NCBI RefSeq assembly: GCF_007290395.2
Contig: NZ_CP041656.2
Span: 6,324,001 to 6,388,000, forward strand
Direction of reading: 5' to 3'
Source of the DNA: Bradyrhizobium cosmicum
Lineage (GTDB): Bacteria > Pseudomonadota > Alphaproteobacteria > Rhizobiales > Xanthobacteraceae
Length of the DNA stretch: 64,000 nt
In this document: piece by piece, positions 44,087 through 52,676 of the stretch
How the letters are laid out: every line of letters begins with the position of its first letter
How positions within the stretch are numbered: the first letter of the stretch is position 1
Notes under the pieces: generated by a model
What the model saw: the letters and a program-made list of their open reading frames with translations, nothing else
The model's database searches: none
What the model was told of the DNA's origin: nothing
Translations under genes and position numbers: made by a program

Positions 44087-46252
44087 TTACTCGCCGTCCT
44101 TCGGCGTCAGGTCGCGCTTGCCGTGATAGCCGCGCTTGGGACGGCGCGGCGGACCGTAGCCGCTCGCCTCGGCCTCGTTGCGCTCGCGCGCCTCCTCGCT
44201 GCCGGTGCGCTGCACCAGCACGCGGCGGCCCTTGCGGTCGGCGATCACGTCGCGCTTGCTGGCGGGCTTCTTCTCGCGCGGTGCGCCATCGTCGCCGGTC
44301 GAGGCGGACTTCTGCGGCACGTCGAACTGCGCGCCCGACTTCTCGATAATCTTGTCGCCGAGCTGGTCACGCAGCACGCGGGACTTGATCTCCTCGACCT
44401 CGCCTTCCGGGACCTCGCCGAGCTGGAACGGGCCGTAGGAGACGCGGATCAGCCGGTTCACCTCGAGCCCGAGATGGGCGCAGACGTTGCGAACTTCGCG
44501 ATTCTTGCCTTCGCGGATCGCGAACACCAGCCAGACATTGGCGCCCTGGTCGCGCTCCAGCGTCGCATCGATCGGGCCGTATTTGACGCCCTCGATCTCG
44601 ACGCCGTTCTTGAGCTCGTCGAGCTGCGCCTGGGTGACGGCGCCATGGGCGCGGACGCGGTAGCGGCGCAGCCAGCCGGTGTCGGGCAATTCGAGCGTGC
44701 GCGCGAGCCCGCCGTCATTGGTGAGCAGCAGCAGGCCTTCGGTGTTGAAGTCGAGCCGGCCGACCGAGATCAGACGCGGGAGGCCTTCGGGCAGATTGTC
44801 GAACACGGTCGGACGCCCTTCCGGGTCGTCATGCGTCGTCATCAGGCCGCGCGGCTTGTGGTAGAGGAACAGCCGCGTGCGCTCACGCTCCGGCAACGGC
44901 TTGCCGTCGATGGTGACGACGTCGTTCGGCGTGATATCGAGCGCCGGCGAGTTGATGACGCGGCCGTTGACGGTGACGCGGCCCTGCGTGACCATCTCCT
45001 CGGCATCGCGCCGCGAGGCGAGGCCCGCGCGCGACAGCACCTTGGCGATGCGCTCGCCGGCCTTCTTCGGCTTCGGTTCTTCTTCCCGGCGCGGCCGGCG
45101 ATCGAAATCACGATCGCGCTCGCGATAGGCGCCGCGGCCGCCGAACGCGGGGCGCTTCTCGAAGATCCGGCTCTCGTCCTCGTTTTCCCGGCGCGGACGA
45201 TCGCCGAAGCCACCTTCATTGCGCGGATGCTCGTGCCAGTCGGACCGCCCCTCGGAGCGCTCGCGCGGCCGGCTGAATTTCGGACGGTCGCCGCCGCGCT
45301 CACCGCGGTTACCATCGCCGTCGCGACGGGGCCGATCGAACTTGGGCCGATCCCCGTGCGGACGATCGAATTTCGGACGCTCGCGGAACGGACGATCCCC
45401 CGAGGGGCGATCGTCGCGCGAACGCTGGAAACGCGGCCGGTCCTCGCCGCCTTCGCGCTTCTGCCAGGGCTTGTCCCCGCCGCGGTCACGACCGCCGAAA
45501 TCCTTGCCAAATTCCTTGCGCGGCCCGCGATCGGGTGCGCCTCGCGAAAACTTCCGCTCGCCGTCGAACTTGCGCTCCGGACGGTCGCCACGCGGCGCGC
45601 GATCACCGCGATCGAAATTCGGGCGATCTCCACGCGGCTTGAAACTGCGCTCGCCACGATCTTCGCGCGGCCCGCGATCCCCACGGTCGCGTTCGCGATC
45701 CGGTGCGCCCCGCGAGAACTTCCGCTCGCCGTCGAACTTGCGGTCCGGGCGGTCGCCGCGCGGCGCATAGGGCTTCTTGTCGCCGAACTTCCTGTCACCG
45801 GTCCGGCCGGCCGGGCGGGAGTCGTCGCGATCCCGGCGCGGCGGACGGTCGTCACGGCCGTAGGACGGGCGATCACCGCGCGGCTTGAACGGCCGCTTCT
45901 CGCCATCGCGCGAGGAGCGATCGGAGAACGGACGGTCGCCACGCGGCTTGAAGCTGCGCTCGCCGCGATCCTCGCGGGGCCGGTCGTCGCGATTGAATTT
46001 CGGCCGGTCGCTGAAGTCGCGGCGCGGGGCATCGCCGTCCGCGCGAGGGCGGAACGGACGGTCGCCGCGATCGGTGCGAGGCGGGCGGCTGTCGCCACGG
46101 GGCGGGCGGGCGTCGCCCCGGCCCTCGGGGCCGCGCTTGGCGAACTTCTTCTCGGGGCCACGCGGCTTGCCGGATCGGCCCTTCGGCGGGCCGTTCCTGG
46201 ACGGGCCTCGCCGGCCGCGGGAATCGTTGTCTTTGTCGCTGTCGCGAGGCAT
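44087..46252 (-). CDS. rRNA pseudouridine synthase (RsuA/RluB family) with long Arg/Asp-rich N-terminal tail
   Basis: 721 aa from the ATG at 46252 (MPRDSDKDNDS); a GTG at 46264 is possible. The last ~330 residues are a standard enzyme: S4 domain (ERIAKVLSRAGLASRRDAEEM), then the RsuA/RluB/E/F fold with catalytic Asp in VGRLDFNTEGLLLLTNDG and a closing KNREVRNVCAHLGLEVNRLIRV. The first ~395 residues are low-complexity, rich in Arg, Asp, Gly and Pro, with recurring units such as GERSFKPRGDRP and FDGERKFSRGAPDR. Such tails are common on this enzyme in Rhizobiales and would bind RNA and be disordered. Closest to RluB by core pattern. The long opposite-strand frame is a coding shadow. Confidence 0.9.
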   Translation of the reverse strand: MPRDSDKDNDSRGRRGPSRNGPPKGRSGKPRGPEKKFAKRGPEGRGDARPPRGDSRPPRTDRGDRPFRPRADGDAPRRDFSDRPKFNRDDRPREDRGERSFKPRGDRPFSDRSSRDGEKRPFKPRGDRPSYGRDDRPPRRDRDDSRPAGRTGDRKFGDKKPYAPRGDRPDRKFDGERKFSRGAPDRERDRGDRGPREDRGERSFKPRGDRPNFDRGDRAPRGDRPERKFDGERKFSRGAPDRGPRKEFGKDFGGRDRGGDKPWQKREGGEDRPRFQRSRDDRPSGDRPFRERPKFDRPHGDRPKFDRPRRDGDGNRGERGGDRPKFSRPRERSEGRSDWHEHPRNEGGFGDRPRRENEDESRIFEKRPAFGGRGAYRERDRDFDRRPRREEEPKPKKAGERIAKVLSRAGLASRRDAEEMVTQGRVTVNGRVINSPALDITPNDVVTIDGKPLPERERTRLFLYHKPRGLMTTHDDPEGRPTVFDNLPEGLPRLISVGRLDFNTEGLLLLTNDGGLARTLELPDTGWLRRYRVRAHGAVTQAQLDELKNGVEIEGVKYGPIDATLERDQGANVWLVFAIREGKNREVRNVCAHLGLEVNRLIRVSYGPFQLGEVPEGEVEEIKSRVLRDQLGDKIIEKSGAQFDVPQKSASTGDDGAPREKKPASKRDVIADRKGRRVLVQRTGSEEARERNEAEASGYGPPRRPKRGYHGKRDLTPKDGE

Positions 46253-46371
46253 GAATGATCTCACTCAGGGGGTGGCCGGAAAGCATTGCGCGCGCTCATT
46301 GCGGGCCGCATGCTCAGGCAAATTCGATAAGCACTTCTGCTGAAGGCGCAGCTACTAGCAGGTTTCTTCGG

Positions 46372-46830
46372 ATGATACGAGGCTTGAAAGCCCCCTCTTT
46401 CATGGATTTGGCGCTCAAAACGGCCGAAAATGCCGGAAAGGCGGGCGAAGTCCCGATCGGATGCGTGGTGGTCCGCAATTACGAGGTCATCGCCACCGCC
46501 GCCAACCGGACCCTGACCGATTACGACCCCACGGCCCATGCCGAGATCGTGGCGCTGCGCGAGGCGGCCAGGAAGATCGGCAGCGAGCGCCTGGTCGACT
46601 GCGACCTCTACGTGACGCTCGAGCCCTGCACCATGTGTGCGGGCGCGATCTCCTTTGCAAGGGTGAGGCGGCTCTATTACGGCGCGGCCGATCCCAAGGG
46701 CGGCGCGGTGGAGTCGGGCGTGCGGTTCTTCACCTCGCCGACTTGCCACCACGCGCCGGATGTCTATTCCGGGGTCGGGGAGAGCGAGGCGGCGCGTCTG
46801 CTCAAGGACTTCTTTCGCGAGCGGCGTTAG
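46372..46830 (+). CDS. tadA: tRNA-specific adenosine deaminase
   Basis: 152 aa from the ATG at 46372 ([16 protein letters not shown]); the ATG at 46402 is a shorter alternative. It deaminates A34 of tRNA-Arg(ACG) to inosine. Zinc site: H56 and the proton-shuttle E58 in TAHAEIV, C86 and C89 in [20 protein letters not shown] is the TadA-specific tail that contacts the anticodon loop. It is divergent from the pseudouridine synthase gene, and its stop overlaps the convergent hydrolase gene by four bases. Confidence 0.95.
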   Translation: MIRGLKAPSFMDLALKTAENAGKAGEVPIGCVVVRNYEVIATAANRTLTDYDPTAHAEIVALREAARKIGSERLVDCDLYVTLEPCTMCAGAISFARVRRLYYGAADPKGGAVESGVRFFTSPTCHHAPDVYSGVGESEAARLLKDFFRERR

Positions 46831-47732
46831 GGCGCGAGGAAGAACTCGCGCAGGGCCTTCGCTGTCACATCGGGGTTTTCCTCGGTGAGGAAGTGGCCGG
46901 AGTCCACCGGCATGCCCTCGACATTGGTGGCCCATTGCTTCCAGGTGTCGAGCGGCGTCGCGGCGGCTTGGGCGATGCCGGCGTTGCCCCACAGGGCCAG
47001 CATCGGCACCGTGATCTTCTTGCCGGCTTCGACATCGGCCTTGTCGAGCTCGTAGTCGAAAGTGGCGCCGGCGCGGTAGTCCTCGCACATCGCGTGGATG
47101 CGGGCGGGGTCGCGGAACGGGGCGATGTAGTGCTCGAGCGCGCGCTTGTCGATGGCGTCCAGCGTCTTCGACTTTGTCTGGCTCGCCATCTTGAAGCGCA
47201 GGAAGAACTCGCCCTCAGCCGCGATCAGCGTCTCCGGCAATGGGGCGGGCTGGGCCAGAAACGTCCAGTGCCAGATCTTCAGCGCGTAGGCGCGGTTCAT
47301 CCGCTCCCAGTAATTATAGGTCGGCAGGATATCCAGCACGGCGAGCTTCGACAGCCGGCCGGGATGGTCGAGCGCGAGCCGGTACGACACGCGGCCGCCG
47401 CGGTCGTGGCCGGCGAGCGCGAAGTGGACGTGGCCGAGCTGCTCCATCGCCTCGACCATCGCTTTCGCCATCGCGCGCTTGCTGTAGGGGATGTGCAGCG
47501 CGTCGCTCTCGGGCATGTCGGACCAGCCATAGCCCGGCAGGTCGGCGATGATCAGCGTGAAGGCGTCGGCCAGCTGCGGCGCGACGCGGTGCCACATCAC
47601 GTTGGTCTCGGAGAAGCCGTGCAGCAGCAGCAGCGGCGGGCCGCTGCCGCCGACGCGGGCGAAGATGCGGCCGAACGAGGTGTTGATCCACTCGGAGGCG
47701 AAGCCGGGATAGAGGTCGGCGAGATCGGACAT
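46827..47732 (-). CDS. Alpha/beta hydrolase, probable fluoroacetate/haloacetate dehalogenase
   Basis: 301 aa. All functional residues of the R. palustris fluoroacetate dehalogenase RPA1163, as I recall it, occur at the same residue numbers: nucleophile D110 in GHDRGGRV, acid D134, base H280 in SGHFL, carboxylate-binding R111 and R114, and the halide (fluoride) pocket H155, W156 and Y219. Surrounding blocks ([60 protein letters not shown]) are also close. The enzyme hydrolyses haloacetate to glycolate and halide in the cytoplasm. Substrate is inferred from residues. Convergent with tadA. Confidence 0.88.
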   Translation of the reverse strand: MSDLADLYPGFASEWINTSFGRIFARVGGSGPPLLLLHGFSETNVMWHRVAPQLADAFTLIIADLPGYGWSDMPESDALHIPYSKRAMAKAMVEAMEQLGHVHFALAGHDRGGRVSYRLALDHPGRLSKLAVLDILPTYNYWERMNRAYALKIWHWTFLAQPAPLPETLIAAEGEFFLRFKMASQTKSKTLDAIDKRALEHYIAPFRDPARIHAMCEDYRAGATFDYELDKADVEAGKKITVPMLALWGNAGIAQAAATPLDTWKQWATNVEGMPVDSGHFLTEENPDVTAKALREFFLAP

Positions 47733-47924
47733 GGGTTACTCCCACTTGTCGTTCCGGGGGGCCTCAACAAAAGACGTCGAAAACAACCCCATGCACAGTA
47801 GCGGTATTATCAGCGGGGCGGCTAACCCCAACAGTTAATTGTGCATTTCCGGGATGTCGAGATCGCTCCGCCCACATCGAGGTTCCGGATCGGCGCCTTG
47901 CCGGCGCCGTCCGGAATGACGGGC

Positions 47925-49208
47925 TCAGAGCTTCGCCTTCTCCGCCTCCACCGCCTGCCAGCCGATGTCGCGGCGGCAAAAGCCCTCCGGCCAGCGGATG
48001 CGGTCGACGGCCTGGTAGGCGCGGCGCTGCGCCTCCGTCACGGTCGCGCCCAGCGCGCAGACGTTGAGCACGCGGCCGCCATTGGCGAGGATCGCGCCGT
48101 CTTTCGCAACGGTGCCGGCATGGAAGATCTCGGCGCCTTCGACCTTGGCGGCGTCATCGAGCCCCTCGATGCGCGTGCCCTTCTGGTAGTCGCCGGGATA
48201 GCCCTTCGCCGCCATCACCACGGTGAGCGCGGCGTCCGGATGCCAGCGCAGATCGAAATTCTTCAGCTGCCCGTCGCAGGCGGCGAGGAACGCCGGCACG
48301 ATGTCCGACATCATGCGCAGCATCAGCACCTGGCACTCGGGATCGCCGAAGCGGACGTTGAACTCGAACAGTTTTGGGCCCTGCGTCGTCAGCATGATGC
48401 CGGCGTAGAGAATGCCGCGGAACGGCGTGCCGCGCTGCTTCATGCCGGCGACGGTCGGCAGGATGATCTTCGCCATGATGGCGTCGTGGACCGCAGGCGT
48501 GACCAGCGGCGTCGGCGAATAGGCGCCCATGCCGCCGGTGTTCGGGCCGAGATCGTGGTCGAACACGCGCTTGTGGTCCTGCGCGGAGGCCAGCGGGATC
48601 GCGGTCTCGCCGTCGCACAGCGCAAAGAAGCTGATCTCGCGGCCCGCCAGGAATTCCTCGATCACCACTTCCGCGCCGGCCTCGCCGAACGCGCCCTCGA
48701 ACATCATGGCGATGGCGTCCTCGGCCTCGCGCACGGTCTTGGCGACGACGACGCCCTTGCCGGCGGCAAGACCATCGGCCTTCACCACGATCGGCGCGCC
48801 CTGGCTCTGCACATAGGCGCGCGCATCATCGGCATTGGTGAAGCGCTTGTAGGCGCCGGTGGGAATGCCGAACTCGGTGCAGAGCGCCTTGGTGAACCCC
48901 TTGGAGCTTTCGAGCTGGGCGGGGATCTTGTTCGGCCCGAACGCCTTGATGCCGGCGGCGGTGAGATCGTCGACGATGCCGGCCGCCAGCGGCGTCTCCG
49001 GCCCGACCACCACGAGCTCGACCGCATTGGTCTTGCAGAACGCGATCACGGCGGCATGGTCGGCCACATCGAGCGCCACGCACTCCGCCTCGCGCGCGAT
49101 GCCGGCATTGCCGGGCGCGCACCAGAATTTGGTCACCAGGGGAGAGGCTGCGATTTTCCACGCCAAGGCATGTTCACGGCCGCCGGAACCGAGGAGGAGA
49201 ATGTGCAT
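47925..49208 (-). CDS. purD: Phosphoribosylamine--glycine ligase
   Basis: 427 aa from the ATG at 49208 ([18 protein letters not shown]); the frame to 49298 adds 30 unrelated residues. An ATP-grasp ligase making GAR in purine synthesis. [45 protein letters not shown] (ATP-grasp) and [16 protein letters not shown] are family blocks. Length is typical. The 192 bases between its end and the dehalogenase-like gene start hold no gene, though TCGAAAACAACCCCATGCAC there may be a dispersed motif. Confidence 0.95.
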   Translation of the reverse strand: MHILLLGSGGREHALAWKIAASPLVTKFWCAPGNAGIAREAECVALDVADHAAVIAFCKTNAVELVVVGPETPLAAGIVDDLTAAGIKAFGPNKIPAQLESSKGFTKALCTEFGIPTGAYKRFTNADDARAYVQSQGAPIVVKADGLAAGKGVVVAKTVREAEDAIAMMFEGAFGEAGAEVVIEEFLAGREISFFALCDGETAIPLASAQDHKRVFDHDLGPNTGGMGAYSPTPLVTPAVHDAIMAKIILPTVAGMKQRGTPFRGILYAGIMLTTQGPKLFEFNVRFGDPECQVLMLRMMSDIVPAFLAACDGQLKNFDLRWHPDAALTVVMAAKGYPGDYQKGTRIEGLDDAAKVEGAEIFHAGTVAKDGAILANGGRVLNVCALGATVTEAQRRAYQAVDRIRWPEGFCRRDIGWQAVEAEKAKL

Positions 49209-49416
49209 CAGAGGCTCAGAAATGAGGGGTTTGGCTGGAGCGGAGGTCGCACGAATCTGGGTGAGGCTCAAGGGGCTGGACGCCGAACTCACCGCCACTC
49301 CGGGGCGCGCCGCTTGCGCGCGACCCGCCGTGCCATGCGCAGACCGGGTTGGCGACGCTCGGCTTTCGGCGAAATAATGAACGTTGCCGAAGCTGCTGCC
49401 TGTCCCCAGCCGGTTG

Positions 49417-49737
49417 CTATGCCGAAAGGTGGTTACCCCTTACAGTCCGCTGAGTTGCTCGCAAGACGTCCATGCCTTCTCGAACCCAGAGACAGCTCCT
49501 AGCGCCTGTCTCGGGAGCAGCGCGGTCGGCGTGTCGTCCGGGATCGATATAGGCTGACGGGATCACCCTCAATGCCTCATCATTTAACGTGCCCACCAAC
49601 TCAACAGCGGCGCGCTTGGCATACCCTTCGATAGCATGGAGGTGCCGTTGGCGGCTGCTGTTCCGCCCCAACTCAAGCACGCGCATGCCCTGATAGATCT
49701 TATTAACTATCGGAGGTCCCATCTCCTTGAATAACAT
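49417..49737 (-). CDS. Doubtful small open reading frame at the island edge
   Basis: 106 aa from the ATG at 49737. Composition is mixed: [50 protein letters not shown] and a basic tail. No domain, signal peptide or convincing ribosome site is seen. It may be a gene remnant at the left boundary of the low-G+C block, or chance. The rest of the ~700-base stretch from 49209 to 49918 holds no recognisable feature; no tRNA or att-like direct repeat was found there by eye. Confidence 0.25.
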   Translation of the reverse strand: MLFKEMGPPIVNKIYQGMRVLELGRNSSRQRHLHAIEGYAKRAAVELVGTLNDEALRVIPSAYIDPGRHADRAAPETGARSCLWVREGMDVLRATQRTVRGNHLSA

Positions 49738-49918
49738 CACATTTTTGGAAATAGGCTCAGTCGCGCCGACGCAATGACAAGAGTCTTCGAGAGCCGATGG
49801 TGTGCAAATCGAAAGGTCGAACTAATGGATCGGACTTGGTCCGCTGTCTTCGAACGAAAGAGGGCGCTCGCGCATAGGCCACCATCGAGCCGTCAGCAGG
49901 TAGTGGCGTGATGCCGCG

Positions 49919-50551
49919 ATGCGGCGAAAATTTGTGTACTATCTGATTGGCTCCGTGGGAGTAGGCAAATCGACAGCAATCTCCAACTTTCGAAATCTTA
50001 CAACGTACGACGAATGGATCGACGAGCGTCGTTCCGACATGGCTGTCCCAGAGAAGCGTTTGCCTGCTTCACAAAGGAAGAAGCATGTCACGGAGATCAA
50101 TGTTTGGACAGCTGAGCAGTTTAGAAAGAAGAATCTTGCTCTAGAGAAGAATAGAAGCGGGATACATCTGGTCGATCGATGCCCGCTTGACCCTTTGACG
50201 TTCGGAGCAAAGTCGGAGCGGCGAGCAAAAGCGAAGAGTCTTTTGAACACAATTACGGACTCACGCTCACACGCAATTGAGAAGGGCCATCTGATATTTC
50301 TCGATGGCGATGTCGGTGACATTCAGCAGCGAAACACCTATAAGCATAAATATTGGACTGAGGCCGAAATCGAAGAACTCATGGGCAACATCGACTCGGT
50401 CTACCAAGACGTTCCAAAAACGACAATCTGCACAAGAGGCCGAAGCGCGGCTCAAGTTGCGCGCGAGATGGCGAAAGTGATCTTTCTTGATAACTACTGC
50501 GACATCAGTTTGGAAGATCGCCTCGAGCAGTTTGCCGGGGCAGCAAAGTGA
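49919..50551 (+). CDS. P-loop NTPase, nucleoside/nucleotide kinase-like
   Basis: 210 aa. Walker A GSVGVGKST is at residues 11-19 right after a hydrophobic strand (FVYYLIG). D86-R87 in HLVDRCPLDPLTFG resembles the DR(S/Y) motif of deoxynucleoside and thymidylate kinases, and RCPLDPLTF follows the ...R.P.DPLAF pattern of that group. LIFLDGDVGDIQQRN could be the LID-side strand. The C-terminal third is helical. It is encoded in A+T-richer DNA than its neighbours, a sign of transfer. Its stop overlaps the next start (TGATG), so the two proteins are made together. Substrate unknown; an AAA_33-type polynucleotide kinase is an alternative. Confidence 0.65.
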   Translation: MRRKFVYYLIGSVGVGKSTAISNFRNLTTYDEWIDERRSDMAVPEKRLPASQRKKHVTEINVWTAEQFRKKNLALEKNRSGIHLVDRCPLDPLTFGAKSERRAKAKSLLNTITDSRSHAIEKGHLIFLDGDVGDIQQRNTYKHKYWTEAEIEELMGNIDSVYQDVPKTTICTRGRSAAQVAREMAKVIFLDNYCDISLEDRLEQFAGAAK

Positions 50552-51060
50552 TGGTTGAGAAGCGAATGCGCGCCTATTTCGCGGCGCCTCTCTTCAATGC
50601 AATGGAGAGACGGCACAACTTAGAAATAGTCGAGCATATTGAGGCTTGGCTGAAAGTCTTTTTGCCACAGCGCGATGGCGGCTTATTGACGAAACTCGTT
50701 AACGAGGGGATGCCGGTCGATGCAGCTGAACGTCTCGTTTTTGAAACAGATCTGCGCGCAATCGCCGCGGCTGATGTTGTGGTTACAGTCTTGGACGGAG
50801 CGCACATCGATGAGGGCGTCGCCTTCGAGGTGGGATTTGCATACGCGCTGGGCAAGCCGTGTGTAGGACTTCAGACTGATGCGCGTCGTCAACTTCCTAC
50901 CGGTAACAATCCGATGTTGAGCAAGTCTTTGACTGCCGTCTTTCAGGCGGAGCATGATCTATATAATTGGCTACAAGACTTCGCGGCTGGCCGTACGACG
51001 CGAACTGATCGATTCGAATTGATGTCGCATCAGTTGTACGGACAACCGACGGCGGACTAG
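50551..51060 (+). CDS. Nucleoside 2-deoxyribosyltransferase family protein
   Basis: 169 aa from the ATG at 50551 (a GTG at 50548 is possible). Family pattern (PF05014): MRAYFAAPLFNAMERRHN at the start, FETDLRAIAAADVVVTVLDG with D67 and D82, and HIDEGVAFEVGFAYALGKP with D88 and probable nucleophile E93. GNNPML near 130 is also typical. Such enzymes exchange or hydrolyse the base of a 2'-deoxynucleoside; relatives include dNMP N-glycosidases. Coupled to the kinase-like gene by the one-base overlap. The pair could remodel the deoxynucleotide pool. Codon use is A+T-richer than in core genes. Confidence 0.8.
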   Translation: MVEKRMRAYFAAPLFNAMERRHNLEIVEHIEAWLKVFLPQRDGGLLTKLVNEGMPVDAAERLVFETDLRAIAAADVVVTVLDGAHIDEGVAFEVGFAYALGKPCVGLQTDARRQLPTGNNPMLSKSLTAVFQAEHDLYNWLQDFAAGRTTRTDRFELMSHQLYGQPTAD

Positions 51061-51145
51061 TTGCGCCGCCTTAATAAGGGCACCTCCTAAGAGCCGCTGT
51101 GGACTGTCACCGTAATTGCGGGCTCGGCAAAGACGTGGAGGGGCG

Positions 51146-51874
51146 CTAGGCCGCGAAATGTGCGAGCTCCGAGATCAGTTTCGCATAGTCGAGCCGATAG
51201 GCGTCTATGTCCTTCTGACGCGTGACGTAGACAGGGTGGTGGGCGCCCGTGTCGCCTAGCTTCTTAATGGCTGTCATCGAAGCATCGGTCCCGCGGGTCA
51301 GTTTGAGGTATTGTCCAGACGCGGCAAGGCGGATGATGTCTCCAAGGCCCTTGTACTCGCCCGAACCATCCCGAATTACAGAACCATGCCCCCTTTTTTC
51401 AAATGCAAGTATCAATAGACACTCCATGAGGCGCCGACAGAGCACTGCGCAACCATCGTGAAAGCCATAATGGTAACAGCCGTTGATCTGAGCGACTATT
51501 CGCGCGAGGTAGGTTGGACCCGCCGAGAAGAGGTCTGATGCGAGGATGTGATCATCAGTCAGAGTCGGTGTGGCGCTCCCGCAAAACGGCAAGTATTTAC
51601 CGTCTAAGCGAGACTTGCTCACCAGTCTGAGTTTCACTGTGCCACGCACCTTTCCGCGAATGACATCCGCGTTTTCGAGCAATTGGCGAGTGAAGCGGGA
51701 CAGATTAATTTTTCCCTTTAAAGCCAAATCGTGCATCAGGTCTGCCAGTCGAGCAGGCGTTACGTCAGTTACACCTTCTCGTTCAATAAACCACAAGAGA
51801 GCGACTGCGCAGCCAACTTCGCTGAGGCCCAGTCTCGAAATCTTCTGCGCGAACTGCTGCAAATTAGCCTGCAT
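51146..51874 (-). CDS. Protein with winged-helix-like N-terminus and HEPN/DUF4145-like C-terminus
   Basis: 242 aa. Residues 1-90 are helical and then beta (ARLADLMHDLALKGKINLSRFTRQLLENADVIRG), resembling a winged helix. Residues 115-240 are all-helical, with CRRLMECLLILAFEKRG (146-162) and KKLGDTGAHHPVYV (204-217), the R-x2-E ... G(N/D)xxAHH pattern of DUF4145/HEPN-like domains, which in conflict systems are often RNases. No strict RxxxxH motif is seen, so RNase activity is unproven. Its ATG lies 11 bases inside the end of the upstream frameshifted gene, so they form one operon, convergent to the kinase-deoxyribosyltransferase pair (85 bases between stops). Confidence 0.6.
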   Translation of the reverse strand: MQANLQQFAQKISRLGLSEVGCAVALLWFIEREGVTDVTPARLADLMHDLALKGKINLSRFTRQLLENADVIRGKVRGTVKLRLVSKSRLDGKYLPFCGSATPTLTDDHILASDLFSAGPTYLARIVAQINGCYHYGFHDGCAVLCRRLMECLLILAFEKRGHGSVIRDGSGEYKGLGDIIRLAASGQYLKLTRGTDASMTAIKKLGDTGAHHPVYVTRQKDIDAYRLDYAKLISELAHFAA

Positions 51875-52429
51875 CGCTAGCGTTCAGCCATTTTTCGAAT
51901 TCAGCGTGGGCCTTCGCCGTCAGTCGGTAGGCTGGAGGCGGGCCTCCCCGCTTGCGCCTTCCCGTGGTGGTGAATTGCTGCAAGTGTTTTTTCATAATGC
52001 GCGAGACCGCAGCTGGATCAATTCGCACTCCAAGCGCATCGAGTACACGGTGGACTGCCCCGGACGTAAGGGCGTCCCCAACGAACCAAAGTACGAATGC
52101 AGCTTTATTGTAGCTGTCGCGCGGTGTGTGAAGGATTTTTCGCTCAATCAGATGGAATTGGTCGCTTTCCTTTACTTCGTTGGCGACTTCATTTGGGTCT
52201 ATACCCTCTGGTCTCTTAATTTCGTCAGAGGATTGATCGGAACTGCGACGTCGAGCGGCCTTGCGTCCACCGGCTCCTTCAGATGCGCGCGCAGGCTGCT
52301 GGTGAGCGGAGTACGGTGTTCCTTGCTTCTCCCACCACCGCTCCAAGAGTTGGTCAACATTGGCTCGTGGCCTTCAAGCTCAATTTCTGCGTCGCCGGAC
52401 CTAAGGCGGATTTTGACCGTGTCGACCAT
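51864..52429 (-). pseudogene. Frameshifted DNA-binding-like gene
   Basis: An ATG at 52429 (MVDTVKIRLRSGDAEIELEG) opens a good frame that breaks after HEPMLTN near 52350. The following bases read in the next frame as LERWWEKQGTPYSAHQQ and continue to a stop at 51864. The span is 566 bases, one short of 189 codons, so a single missing base near 52347-52353 restores a 188-residue protein (ALTSGAVHRVLDALGVRIDPAAVSRIMKKHL is a winged-helix-like stretch). It is either a real inactivating mutation or a sequencing error. A TTG at 52346 could start the distal part alone. The last 11 bases overlap the HEPN-like gene. Confidence 0.65.
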
Positions 52430-52676
52430 GGCAATCCCCATCCCGTTCGTACTGGAAGTTGAGGGATCGAGCCGGGACAGTCCAGAGGAATCACGGCCCC
52501 TTGCGGGCAATCCACCGACGTGAAAAAAATGTCCCCCAGCGCAAAAAATTGGGTGTCACTGCGACTATAAAAATCGGCTACAAAAGACGAAGGATTGCTG
52601 GCAAATAAGTCAATTTCTTCAATGCTTTTGGGTATTTTGCGGTCCCCGCCCAACTTTGCCGGACTTGCCAAAGGGC

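Noticed and set aside
45180..46100. Regularly spaced DNA repeats that could suggest a CRISPR array
   Set aside because: Repeats are in phase with codons of the Arg/Asp-rich tail, vary in spacing and length, and lie within an open reading frame; no cas genes are near.
44123..46258. 711-residue open frame antisense to the pseudouridine synthase gene
   Set aside because: It exists only because the opposite strand is Arg/Asp-rich and free of stops in this phase; its translation is Ala/Arg/Thr-rich, without domains or a ribosome site, and the antisense gene has clear S4 and catalytic motifs.
49209..49918. tRNA or att site at the left edge of the island
   Set aside because: No cloverleaf-like arms, no terminal CCA-adjacent pattern and no direct repeat matching the right edge could be found by eye.
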